From: Methanofervidicoccus sp. A16
Lineage (GTDB): Archaea > AGJL01 > Methanococci > Methanococcales > Methanococcaceae
DNA: 64,000 nt
Direction of reading: 5' to 3'
Assembly: GCF_003351865.1 (NCBI RefSeq)
Contig: NZ_CP022242.1
Span: 558,001 to 622,000 of the forward strand
Part shown: piece by piece, positions 9,452 to 17,992 of the stretch
How the letters are laid out: the number at the start of each line of letters is the position of its first letter
How positions within the stretch are numbered: the first letter of the stretch is position 1
Notes under the pieces: generated by a model
Databases searched by the model: none
What the model was told of the DNA's origin: nothing
Seen by the model: the letters and a program-made list of their open reading frames with translations, nothing else
Program-made: the position numbers and the translations under genes

Positions 9452-10480
9452 ATGATACGGAAAAAGAGACCAAATACAACATATGCAAAGGCTTGGAAAA
9501 ACAAGGGGGTATCTCTTAGTAATTTAGGCCAATATAAAGAGGCGATAGAATGCTTTGACAAGGCACTGGAGATAGATCCACAATACGCTAATGCATGGAG
9601 GAACAAAGGAATAGTTCTTAGTAAGTTAGGAAGATATAAAGAGGCTTTGGAGTGTTTTGATAAAGCATTGGAGATAGATCCTCAATATAAAAATATATGG
9701 GTAAATAAAGGGATAACACTCAGTAATTTAGGGAGGTATAAAGAAGCACTAGCATGTTTTGATAAGGCACTAAAGATAGATCCAGGGTATAGTACTGCAT
9801 GGATAGCCAAGGGAAATGTCCTTCGTAAGTTAGGGAGAGATAAAGAAGCCCTAAAATGCTTTGATAATGCATTAAAGATGAAACCAAAGTCTAGAAAGAG
9901 TAAGCCAAAAAAACATAAGAAAACGGTAAAACACCATAGCAAGGTATTAAAGACAAATTCAAGATCTGCAAAGATGTGGAAGAACAGAGGAGTTGCCTTT
10001 GGTAATCTAGGTAGATATGTGGAGGCAATAGAGTGTTTTGATAAAGCATTGGAAATTGATCCAAGATATGCGGCTGCGTGGAACTACAAAGGAATAGCCC
10101 TTTATATGTTAAAAAGATACAATGAAGCGATAGAATGTTTTAATAGAGCATTGGAAATAAATCCAAGGTATGCAACTGCATGGAACAACAAAGGATTTGC
10201 TCTCTATATGCTAGGTAGATATAATGAGGCAATAGAATGTTATAAGAGGGCATTAAGGATAAATCCAAGGTATGCAACTGCATGGAATAATATGGGAAAT
10301 GCTCTCTATATGCTAGGAAGGCATGAAGAGGCAATAGAATGCTTCGATAAAGCGTTAAAGATAGATCCAGGATATGTAGACGCCTGGAATAACAAAGGAA
10401 TAGTTCTTAAAAATCTAGGAAGATATGATGAGGCAACGAGGTGCTTTAATAAAGTACAGGAGATACAAAATTCTATATAA
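9452..10480 (+). CDS. TPR-repeat protein with nine repeats
   Basis: A 342-residue protein made almost entirely of 34-residue tetratricopeptide repeats. Four repeats (about 8-143) are followed by a lysine-rich linker (about 148-172, KPKSRKSKPKKHKKTVKHH), then five more to the C terminus. Each repeat keeps the pattern AW-xx-KG-xxL-xxLGRY-xEA-xx-CF-xKAL-x-IDP. No signal peptide or membrane segment is seen, so it is probably a cytoplasmic scaffold. Repeats six to eight are nearly identical at DNA level (about 10060-10370), pointing to recent internal duplication. The start is the ATG at 9452 with GGTGAC upstream. It stands alone, so its partner cannot be inferred. Confidence 0.9.
   Translation: MIRKKRPNTTYAKAWKNKGVSLSNLGQYKEAIECFDKALEIDPQYANAWRNKGIVLSKLGRYKEALECFDKALEIDPQYKNIWVNKGITLSNLGRYKEALACFDKALKIDPGYSTAWIAKGNVLRKLGRDKEALKCFDNALKMKPKSRKSKPKKHKKTVKHHSKVLKTNSRSAKMWKNRGVAFGNLGRYVEAIECFDKALEIDPRYAAAWNYKGIALYMLKRYNEAIECFNRALEINPRYATAWNNKGFALYMLGRYNEAIECYKRALRINPRYATAWNNMGNALYMLGRHEEAIECFDKALKIDPGYVDAWNNKGIVLKNLGRYDEATRCFNKVQEIQNSI
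10060..10370 (+). repeat. Near-identical 102-bp tandem repeats inside the TPR gene
   Basis: The block AATCCAAGGTATGCAACTGC recurs exactly 102 bases apart (about 10161 and 10263). The following GCTCTCTATATGCTAGG is shared too. This reflects recent unit duplication of TPR coding sequence. Confidence 0.8.
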
Positions 10481-10640
10481 ATTACTGGTGTAGGAATCTT
10501 TTATTTTTTCAGTGTTCAGCGATCTAAAGAGGCAAATATAAACAAGATTCCTAATTTTTAGTGTTTACTTTCTTTTTTTTGAATATTATTTTTTTTATTT
10601 TTTTATTATTATAATTATTATTTTAAAAAAATTTTATAAA

Positions 10641-13600
10641 TTAATCCTTTTTACACCTCTCTATACTTATCTCCACCTTATACTTCTTATTATCAGGCGT
10701 CTTTATCTCCCATACCTTTTTATAATCTGGGTTTACCTCATCAAGGAACTTACCTCTTACCTCCCTCTCTATATACTCCAAGGTATCCCTATCGAAGGAT
10801 ACTCCTTCCATCTTTATATTAACCCACTCCTCTATATCCAGATCCATGTCCTTTCTCATAGATTGTATTCTCCTTATAACCTCCCTCATAAGTCCCTCTT
10901 TGATGATATCCTCAGTTAGTTTAATATCCATATATACACTTCCTTTAGAGAACTCCACTCCTACTATATTCTCCGGTATCTCCATCTTGAACTGTACATA
11001 CTCAGGTTTTATCTCATACTCTCCAATTTTAACAACTCCTTCCTTCTCCAACCTCTCCTTAAGTACCTTAGGATCTACAGACTTTATAGCCTCTACAACC
11101 TTTGGAACCTCACTTTTGAATACCTTACCTAACTCCCTGTAGTTTGGTTTTACAGATATGCTCTCCTGGAACTCTGCAACTTCTATCTCTCTAACATTTC
11201 CCTGCTCCTTTATGATATGGCCGTATTTATTTACTATATTCTCTACTGTAGTTGGTAGTATTATCTTCCATATTGGGTACCTGAGGGTGTATTTTATCCT
11301 ATCCCTCCCTCTCATAATAGCGTCTATTATCTCCCTAACTAACTCCATATCCTCCTCCAAAGTTTCATCTATATACTCTTCATCTACAGTTATCCTGTTC
11401 ATGAATACACTCTCTGGCATCTCCTCTGTCTTCAAGTTCTGGTATATCTTCTCACTTATATGTGGAACTACAGGAGACAGTAGGAGTATCAGTTTCATCA
11501 GTACGTAGTACAGTGTCTGATATGCAGAGAGTTTTTCAGGATCCTCACTCTCTTTCCAGGTTCTACTTCTTATAAGTCTAATATACCATCTACTTAGATC
11601 CTCAAGTATGAAGTCCTTCAACTTCCAGGTGTAGGAGTGGAGGTGTGGTATCTCCAGATCCTCTACTATCTCCTTGGCTAATGTGTTAATTCTACTTATT
11701 ATCCATCTATCCTCATCCTTAAGGTACTTCATATACTCATCCTTAGGTTGGAAGTTGTCAAGTACCATGTAATTAACTGCAAAGGCGTAGGCGTTCCATA
11801 ATGTGTTAAATAGGCTCCTAACATCCTTCAACTCGTTGTAGGAGAACTTTATATCCTCCCATGCCTTGTTTGCACTTAGGAGGTAGAACCTTAGAATATC
11901 TGCCCCGTACTCCTCTACAACATCATCAGGATTAACTATATTCCCTAAACTCTTACTCATCTTATTCCCCTTCTCGTCGAGGGCGAAGCCATGCATCATA
12001 CACTTCTTATATGGTACATCCTTGAAGAGGATGGCACTTAGGGCATGTTGGGAGTAGAACCACTTTGTAACCTGATCGTGTCCCTCCACTATGAAGTCTG
12101 CCTTTTTTAATTCCCTCAGGTTCATAGAGGCATAAGGTGCCAAACCTGAATCAAACCACACATCTAAGACATCTGGCACCCTCTTCATGACACCTCCACA
12201 GTGGCACCTGAGAAATACCTTATCTACAGTAGGTTTATGTAAATCCTCCAGATCTACCTCGTTAATCATCCTCTCCTTCAACTCCTTTACACTTCCAATT
12301 ACCTCGTAGGAACCACATTTCTCACAGATCCATATTGGAATAGGTATGCCCCAGTACCTCTGCCTACTTATGTTCCAGTCCCCCACGTACTTCACTCCAT
12401 TTATATACCTTGTCTCCACCCAACTTGGTACCCAATGGACACTCTTAGCCTGCTCTATTATCTCATCCTTTATCTTGGATATCTTCAAGAACCACTGCTC
12501 TGTAGCCCTGAAGAGTAGTGGAGTTTTACATCTCCAACAGTGTGGATAGGAGTGTTTTATCTTACCCTCCGAGAGGAGTAATCCCTTCTCCTTCAACCTC
12601 TCTATTATATACCTATCTGCCTCCTTTACGAAGATACCCTTCCATAACCCCTCAGTGTATCTACCTCTGTCATCTATTGGAGAGTATATTGGAATACCGT
12701 ACCTCTTACCAACTTCAAAGTCCTCCTCACCGAAACCTGTTGCGGTATGTACTAAACCTGTACCCTCCTCTAAGGAAACATGCTCTCCAGGTACTACAGT
12801 ATGAACCTTCTCCATCTCTGAAAACTCCTTAAGTTTCTCGTTCTCCTCCAAGAGAGGTGTAATATACTTTAAACCCTCCAATTCACTACCTTTAACAGTT
12901 TTCACAACCTGGTAGTGTTTTATGTTATGACTCTTCTCAGCCCTCTTTACAACACTCTCAACTAGTGGTTCTCCTACAATCCAGTACTCCTCAACATCCC
13001 CCTCTTCATTATCTAAGATCACCTTAACGTAGGCGTAGTTAAAGTCAGGATGGACAGCAACTAACATATTTGCCATTAGGGTCCATGGAGTAGTTGTCCA
13101 GATTATAAGGTATGTATTCTCTCTATCCTTTAAGGGAAACTTAACGTAGATAGATGGATCTACTACCTCCTTATACTCCCCCCTTACCTCATGCTCTGCC
13201 AAGGAGGTCTCACACCTTGGACACCAGTAACCTACCCTAAGATCCTTAGATAGGAGTCCCCTCTCATGTGCCTTCTTTAAGGTCCACCATCCAGTTTCTA
13301 TGTAATCCCTCTCTATTGGCATATAGGCGTTTTCCCAGTCAAGCCATACCCCTAAGTTCTTAAACTGCCTCTCCATAACCTCCTTATTCCTCAGTGCAAA
13401 CTCCTTACACTTCTCTATAAACCTCTCAGTTCCAATTTTATTCTCTATATCCTTCTTTGAATTTATCTTAAACTCCTCCTCCACCTTAACCTCTATTGGA
13501 AGGCCATGCATATCCCAGCCAGCCTTATCCAGTACGTTATAGCCCTGTAATCTCTTGAACCTCAATACAGTATCCTTTATTATCTTGTTCCATGCGGTTC

Positions 13601-13766
13601 CTAAGTGTATAGCACCTGAACAGTATGGAGGCCCATCTACAAAGTAGAACTCTGGACCATGTTCCAAGGATTTCTTCACCTTTCTGTAGATGTCCTTCTC
13701 CTCCCAGAACCTCTTTATCTCAAGATCTATCTCCCTGAAATTAACCCCTGTTTTTACCTCCTCCAT
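10641..13766 (-). CDS. ileS: Isoleucyl-tRNA synthetase
   Basis: A 1041-residue class Ia synthetase. The HIGH-type motif appears as YCSGAIHLGTA near residues 53-63 and the KMSKS loop as GNKMSKSLGN near 600. The editing (CP1) domain carries TTTPWTLMANM. The WVETRYINGVKYVGDWNISRQRYWG block and the C-terminal anticodon-binding region are of the archaeal/eukaryal type. The ATG start at 13766 is preceded by GAGGTGATCAA. It begins 12 bases after the leuA stop, so the two form a leuA-ileS operon, coupling leucine synthesis with isoleucine charging. No intein or frameshift. Confidence 0.97.
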   Translation of the reverse strand: MEEVKTGVNFREIDLEIKRFWEEKDIYRKVKKSLEHGPEFYFVDGPPYCSGAIHLGTAWNKIIKDTVLRFKRLQGYNVLDKAGWDMHGLPIEVKVEEEFKINSKKDIENKIGTERFIEKCKEFALRNKEVMERQFKNLGVWLDWENAYMPIERDYIETGWWTLKKAHERGLLSKDLRVGYWCPRCETSLAEHEVRGEYKEVVDPSIYVKFPLKDRENTYLIIWTTTPWTLMANMLVAVHPDFNYAYVKVILDNEEGDVEEYWIVGEPLVESVVKRAEKSHNIKHYQVVKTVKGSELEGLKYITPLLEENEKLKEFSEMEKVHTVVPGEHVSLEEGTGLVHTATGFGEEDFEVGKRYGIPIYSPIDDRGRYTEGLWKGIFVKEADRYIIERLKEKGLLLSEGKIKHSYPHCWRCKTPLLFRATEQWFLKISKIKDEIIEQAKSVHWVPSWVETRYINGVKYVGDWNISRQRYWGIPIPIWICEKCGSYEVIGSVKELKERMINEVDLEDLHKPTVDKVFLRCHCGGVMKRVPDVLDVWFDSGLAPYASMNLRELKKADFIVEGHDQVTKWFYSQHALSAILFKDVPYKKCMMHGFALDEKGNKMSKSLGNIVNPDDVVEEYGADILRFYLLSANKAWEDIKFSYNELKDVRSLFNTLWNAYAFAVNYMVLDNFQPKDEYMKYLKDEDRWIISRINTLAKEIVEDLEIPHLHSYTWKLKDFILEDLSRWYIRLIRSRTWKESEDPEKLSAYQTLYYVLMKLILLLSPVVPHISEKIYQNLKTEEMPESVFMNRITVDEEYIDETLEEDMELVREIIDAIMRGRDRIKYTLRYPIWKIILPTTVENIVNKYGHIIKEQGNVREIEVAEFQESISVKPNYRELGKVFKSEVPKVVEAIKSVDPKVLKERLEKEGVVKIGEYEIKPEYVQFKMEIPENIVGVEFSKGSVYMDIKLTEDIIKEGLMREVIRRIQSMRKDMDLDIEEWVNIKMEGVSFDRDTLEYIEREVRGKFLDEVNPDYKKVWEIKTPDNKKYKVEISIERCKKD

Positions 13767-13778
13767 TTGATCACCTCA

Positions 13779-15335
13779 TTAATTTTTTCTGTTTATCATA
13801 ATCCTATTTATCCCCTCGATTACAGCCTCAACTGAAGCCCTAACTATATCCTCATTTGCAGCCTTTACAGTAACCTCCCTTCCATAACCCTCCAACTTAA
13901 TAGTTACCTCTGCTAAGGCATCTGTACCTCCAGTTATGGCGTTTATATGATACTCCTTTAACTTTATCTTCTCCCCTATTATGGACTGGATAGCCTTTAT
14001 GGCAGCATCCACTGGACCAACACCTACCTTAGATGTAATATACCTCTCCCCGTCGATGGTTAATATCACACTGGCAGTAGGTATTACCTTATTTCCCGTC
14101 ATTACTGCAATCTGCTCTAAATTAACCACCCTCTCTCCCTTTACAGTCCTCTTCGTTATATCCTCAACTATGGCTATCACATCGTCATCTGTGATCCTCT
14201 TACCCTTATCCCCAATATCTTTAATCCTCTTTATTATCTCCTTAAACTGCTCCTCTGTAATATTTTCTCCCACTTTAAAACCTAACTCCTTCAACTTACA
14301 CTCTATGGCATGGGAACCTGTATGTTTCCCAAGTATAATCTTCCTCCTCTGCCCTACGATCTCTGGAGGTATAGGTTCGTAGGTTAGGGCATGGGCAAGT
14401 ACTCCATGGGCATGTATTCCACTCTCATGGGCAAAGGCGTTCTCCCCAACTATAGCCTTATTTATCTGAAGTTTTACCCCTGTAAGTTTAGATACCAACT
14501 GGGATACCTCTGTAAGTTTCTCAGTTCTTATCCCTGTCTCTATCCCGTATATCATCTTAAGGGAGAGTACCACCTCCTCCAGTGCCGCATTTCCAGCCCT
14601 CTCCCCAATACCATTTACAGTACAATGTACCTGTTGAGCCCCTCCCTCCACAGCACCTAAGGAGTTAGCCACCGCCAGTCCGAAGTCGTTATGACAGTGT
14701 ACAGATATAGGCAGTGAGATCTCCTCCTTTATCCTCCTTATAAGATACTCCATAGCCTTTGGAATCATCACCCCTACAGTATCAGGTACGTTTATCCTAT
14801 CTGCACCAGCCTCCTCAACTGCCTTATATACCTCTATCAGGTATGGGATCTCCGTCCTAGTTGCATCCTCTGCAGAGAACTCTACAATAATACCATGATC
14901 CTTTATATACTCCACAGATTCTACAGCCCTTCTTATTATCTCATCTTTATCCATCTTTAACTTGTACTTCCTATGTAGTGGAGAGGTTGCAATAAATGTA
15001 TGGATAGCATCTACATCACAGTCTATAGCAGTATCTATATCCTTTTTAACGGCCCTCGCAAGGGCACAGATTTCAGCATCCATGTTTAGGGATGTTATCC
15101 TCTTTATAGCCTCCCTCTCCCCCTGGGAAGATATGGGAAAACCAGCCTCTATCACATCCACCCCTAAGTTGTTCAGATTCACTGCAATCTCCACCTTCTC
15201 CTCTGGAGTTAGAGATACACCTGGCGTCTGTTCTCCGTCCCTTAGGGTTGTATCGAATATTTTTACTCTTTCAGGAAGTTTTAGATCCTTTAGGGCCTCC
15301 CTTATAACTTCGTTATCCTCCCTGTAAGGTTTCAT
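13779..15335 (-). CDS. leuA: 2-isopropylmalate synthase
   Basis: A 518-residue enzyme of the HMGL/isopropylmalate synthase family, the first committed step of leucine synthesis (acetyl-CoA plus 2-ketoisovalerate). The N-terminal TIM barrel has [13 protein letters not shown] and the metal-binding HCHNDFG. The C-terminal LeuA regulatory (leucine-binding) domain is present at about 385-518. Methanococcales also have citramalate and homocitrate synthases of the same family. The full regulatory domain and length favour LeuA, which is 518 residues in M. jannaschii. The longest frame begins at GTG 15344, but AGGTG there is the ribosome binding site for ATG 15335. First gene of the leuA-ileS unit. 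Confidence 0.85.
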   Translation of the reverse strand: MKPYREDNEVIREALKDLKLPERVKIFDTTLRDGEQTPGVSLTPEEKVEIAVNLNNLGVDVIEAGFPISSQGEREAIKRITSLNMDAEICALARAVKKDIDTAIDCDVDAIHTFIATSPLHRKYKLKMDKDEIIRRAVESVEYIKDHGIIVEFSAEDATRTEIPYLIEVYKAVEEAGADRINVPDTVGVMIPKAMEYLIRRIKEEISLPISVHCHNDFGLAVANSLGAVEGGAQQVHCTVNGIGERAGNAALEEVVLSLKMIYGIETGIRTEKLTEVSQLVSKLTGVKLQINKAIVGENAFAHESGIHAHGVLAHALTYEPIPPEIVGQRRKIILGKHTGSHAIECKLKELGFKVGENITEEQFKEIIKRIKDIGDKGKRITDDDVIAIVEDITKRTVKGERVVNLEQIAVMTGNKVIPTASVILTIDGERYITSKVGVGPVDAAIKAIQSIIGEKIKLKEYHINAITGGTDALAEVTIKLEGYGREVTVKAANEDIVRASVEAVIEGINRIMINRKN

Positions 15336-15382
15336 AAGTTCCACCTGTGATATGATAAGTGCTATATTTGATACTGTTGTTT

Positions 15383-15422
15383 AATGTTTGGTATAAATAA
15401 TTTTTAATTTTAGTTAAACATT
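15383..15422 (-). promoter_or_regulatory. Candidate leuA promoter with flanking inverted repeat
   Basis: Upstream of leuA a TATA-like TTATTTATAC (about 15390-15400, read on the minus strand) is bracketed by the inverted pair AATGTTT (15383-15389) and AAACATT (15416-15422). A 7-bp pair on both sides of a TATA box is the layout expected for a repressor or activator site, but in DNA this AT-rich chance is a real alternative. Confidence 0.35.
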
Positions 15423-15520
15423 TGACTTATAAACTAATATAAATATTATTATTATTTTTAAAATTAATAAAAGTTAAAAAAGAGGGTAAAAAACTTAAGA
15501 AAAAGGTTAATAGAACTTTA

Positions 15521-15540
15521 ACCACCTTTCAAGTGGTGGT
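15521..15540 (-). promoter_or_regulatory. Short hairpin between infB and leuA
   Basis: ACCACC and GGTGGT arms of 6 bp enclose an 8-base loop in the leader or intergenic region about 190 bases before leuA. It could be a terminator-associated hairpin for infB or a leader structure. Function unknown. Confidence 0.4.
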
Positions 15541-15705
15541 ATTAATATAAGGAATAACAGGCGAGGTTTAGTTTTTATTTTTGCTTTTTATTTATTATTT
15601 TTAAATATTTTAAGTATTCTTATATCTTTGATTTTATGTTTTTAATAATTATTATTATAATTAATTTTTTAATAATTATCATTGTAATTAATAATAACTT
15701 ATTTT

Positions 15706-17505
15706 TTAAATCCCCCAGAACATGTTATTCTCCAACTTCCTCTTCAACTCAACAAACCTCTCTAAAGCCTCCTTCTCATCCTCCCTCAATCTATCCTTGT
15801 ACTCATGTACAAATTTCCTAACCTCCTCCTCTGGGACATCCACATAGAGTATGTCGTTCTCCTTTACATGCCTTCCAAGGATAATATTCCCCTCAATAGA
15901 GATAGGTACCTGCATACCTGCAGTTGCCTCCTTAATATTTTCCTGTTCCCTATTCTTTATCTCCCTTACAAATCCTATCTTTTTACCACTCTCATTAATA
16001 AGTGGGCTCTTTACCCTCAAGGTACCACAGAGTACCTCCACCCCACATATTGCAGGTTTACTCTTTCTAAATATACAGTTAGGTAGTACCTTTATCACAG
16101 CAGGTCTTGTAAGTTTGTCAAACTCATCAGATTTAAGGGCCTCCTCCATCTTTTTAACCCACTCCTGATAGTCCTCAACTATTTTATAGATAATATTCCC
16201 CTGAATAATTTTAACATCACTGTACCTCTCTAACTCCTCCTTTGCATCTGGAAGTATCTTTGAGTTGAACGCCAGTATTACTCCGTAAAGTGGATTTATC
16301 TTACCGTAGGTGTGGGCCTCTATAATATCCTTCTTAGATATATCCCCTACCTCTGCCTTCTTGATCTTTACCCCTATCTTCTTCAACTCCTTTGCAAGAG
16401 CCTCCAAGGATCCCATGGTGTCTCCCTTGATTATAATACCCTCCTCATCTGTTGGTATGCTCAACTCCTCTATCTCCTCCATAACCTCCTTCTTTGCCTC
16501 CTCTATCTTATCCTTAGGTACTATTCTAAAGGGACTACCTGCTATAACTCTATCCAATTCTGGAGCAGATATCTTAACTCCAGCGGCGGCAGTAACCTTA
16601 TTCACAGGTTTAAATTTATCCCTAGGATCCCTCATCTCATCCAGTGGTTTTGGCTTTAGAAGTGCCTTAATCCTTGAGACTACAACTCCATCGGGGTTTC
16701 CAAGAACTATATAATCTCCCCTTCTCGCTATTCCATCGTATATTATTGCATCTAAGGTTTTACCTAAGCCTCTCTCCTCCTTAACCTCCAACACTGTACC
16801 CTTTGCAGGTCCCTTAACATCTAACTTCAGGTTATCCTCTAGGTACTTCTGAGCCAATCCTGCTATCATCAGTAGTAGATCTGGGATTCCCTCTCCAGTC
16901 TTAGCAGACACCGGTACTATACATACAGTCCTTGTAAGATCCTCTACCCTTGTAAAGAGATCTGCATTAAATCCTAACTCGTTGAGAGGTTTTATAATGT
17001 TGTTGTACAGTCTTATCTCAAACTCTGTTAAGGCGTTGGGATGTTGCACCTTTTCGTTGAAGTTCAAGACAAATGGCACATCCTTAGAGTTCCAACCTGG
17101 GACGAGATCTAACTTGTTAGCAGCCACTATAAAGGGTGTTTTATTCTGTTTAAGTATATTGATGGATTCTATGGTTTGAGGTTTAAACCCCTCGTTAATA
17201 TCCACCACAAGTATGGCAATATCTGCCAATGCACCCCCTCTCTTCCTAAGGGATGTAAATGCCTCATGTCCTGGGGTGTCTATAACGAGGAGGCCAGGTA
17301 TCTTTAAATCTGCCTTCAACATCCCTAAAAGATCCTTTGCAACTTTCTTTATAACATCTATTGGGATCTCACTGGCTCCAATATGTTGAGTTATTCCCCC
17401 CGCCTCCCTCTGACATACTCTAGTTTTTCTTATTCTATCCAGTAAACTAGTCTTTCCATGGTCTACATGACCTAATACACATACTATAGGACACCTTAGA
17501 TCCAT
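15706..17505 (-). CDS. infB: Translation initiation factor aIF5B (intein-free)
   Basis: A 599-residue GTPase that promotes initiator tRNA binding and subunit joining. The G1 motif GHVDHGKT (12-19), G3 DTPGHE and G4 NKLD are all present, followed by the EF-Tu-like domain 2, domain 3 and the C-terminal domain. The family length in archaea is about 600 residues. The M. jannaschii orthologue is interrupted by an intein; here the G domain is continuous. The ATG start at 17505 has GGTGATACT. Upstream lies a MITE-like element and then alaS. Confidence 0.96.
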   Translation of the reverse strand: MDLRCPIVCVLGHVDHGKTSLLDRIRKTRVCQREAGGITQHIGASEIPIDVIKKVAKDLLGMLKADLKIPGLLVIDTPGHEAFTSLRKRGGALADIAILVVDINEGFKPQTIESINILKQNKTPFIVAANKLDLVPGWNSKDVPFVLNFNEKVQHPNALTEFEIRLYNNIIKPLNELGFNADLFTRVEDLTRTVCIVPVSAKTGEGIPDLLLMIAGLAQKYLEDNLKLDVKGPAKGTVLEVKEERGLGKTLDAIIYDGIARRGDYIVLGNPDGVVVSRIKALLKPKPLDEMRDPRDKFKPVNKVTAAAGVKISAPELDRVIAGSPFRIVPKDKIEEAKKEVMEEIEELSIPTDEEGIIIKGDTMGSLEALAKELKKIGVKIKKAEVGDISKKDIIEAHTYGKINPLYGVILAFNSKILPDAKEELERYSDVKIIQGNIIYKIVEDYQEWVKKMEEALKSDEFDKLTRPAVIKVLPNCIFRKSKPAICGVEVLCGTLRVKSPLINESGKKIGFVREIKNREQENIKEATAGMQVPISIEGNIILGRHVKENDILYVDVPEEEVRKFVHEYKDRLREDEKEALERFVELKRKLENNMFWGI

Positions 17506-17708
17506 AGTATCACCATCTTTTATTGTAAAAATTAATGTGTAAAAATTCCCAAAAAGGAATAAAATTACCTCCTATTTTGGATGATGGTATTTATCCAGCA
17601 AACTTTTATTTATATTTTTTATAAAGGTTAAAAAGGGGCAGGTGTCTCTTACTATTTCTCGATTCTAAAAAATTTTTGATAGTTTTTGAAAATATTTTTA
17701 ATTATTTT

Positions 17709-17956
17709 ACCTTAATTCCCATTAAAGTGATGATTTAAATAATAAAAATAATAAAAAGATTGAGAAATATTAAAATTTAATATCATATAATAAAATTAAT
17801 AATAGCAACTGTTAGGAAGGATCTACTCACTTCCATAGTATCTTAGAGCACCCTAGGAGAGACTATTTATCTCTTTATTTTGATTTAAATATCTTCTTTT
17901 TATATTTTTATTATAATTATTATTCTTATCAGGATTTTTTGATGGGAATTGGGATT
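17709..17956. mobile_element. MITE-like element, core type 1
   Basis: The left end reads ACCTTAATTCCCATTAAAG and the right end, on the other strand, AATCCCAATTCCCATCAAAA, so the roughly 40-base AT-rich ends are inverted repeats. The core (about 17810-17875) includes AAGGATCTACTCACTTCC and ATCTTAGAGCACCC, found again in both orientations at 38492-38713, 43312-43560 and 48281-48500. It carries no open frame. It sits between alaS (ends 17993) and infB (starts 17505). Confidence 0.7.
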
Positions 17957-17992
17957 ATTTTTTTAATTATAATAATAAAAAAGTAATCCTTC

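Noticed and set aside
10140-10334. Antisense frame in the TPR gene
   Set aside because: It arises from the periodic repeat sequence on the other strand and has no start signal.
15521-15540. Leucine riboswitch or T-box upstream of leuA
   Set aside because: Only a 6-bp hairpin is visible. No known riboswitch core is recognisable and T-boxes are bacterial.
17709-17956. Bidirectional transcription terminator
   Set aside because: The inverted ends are about 170 bases apart and recur with unrelated cores, some in promoter regions, so a mobile element is a better fit, although a terminator side effect is possible.
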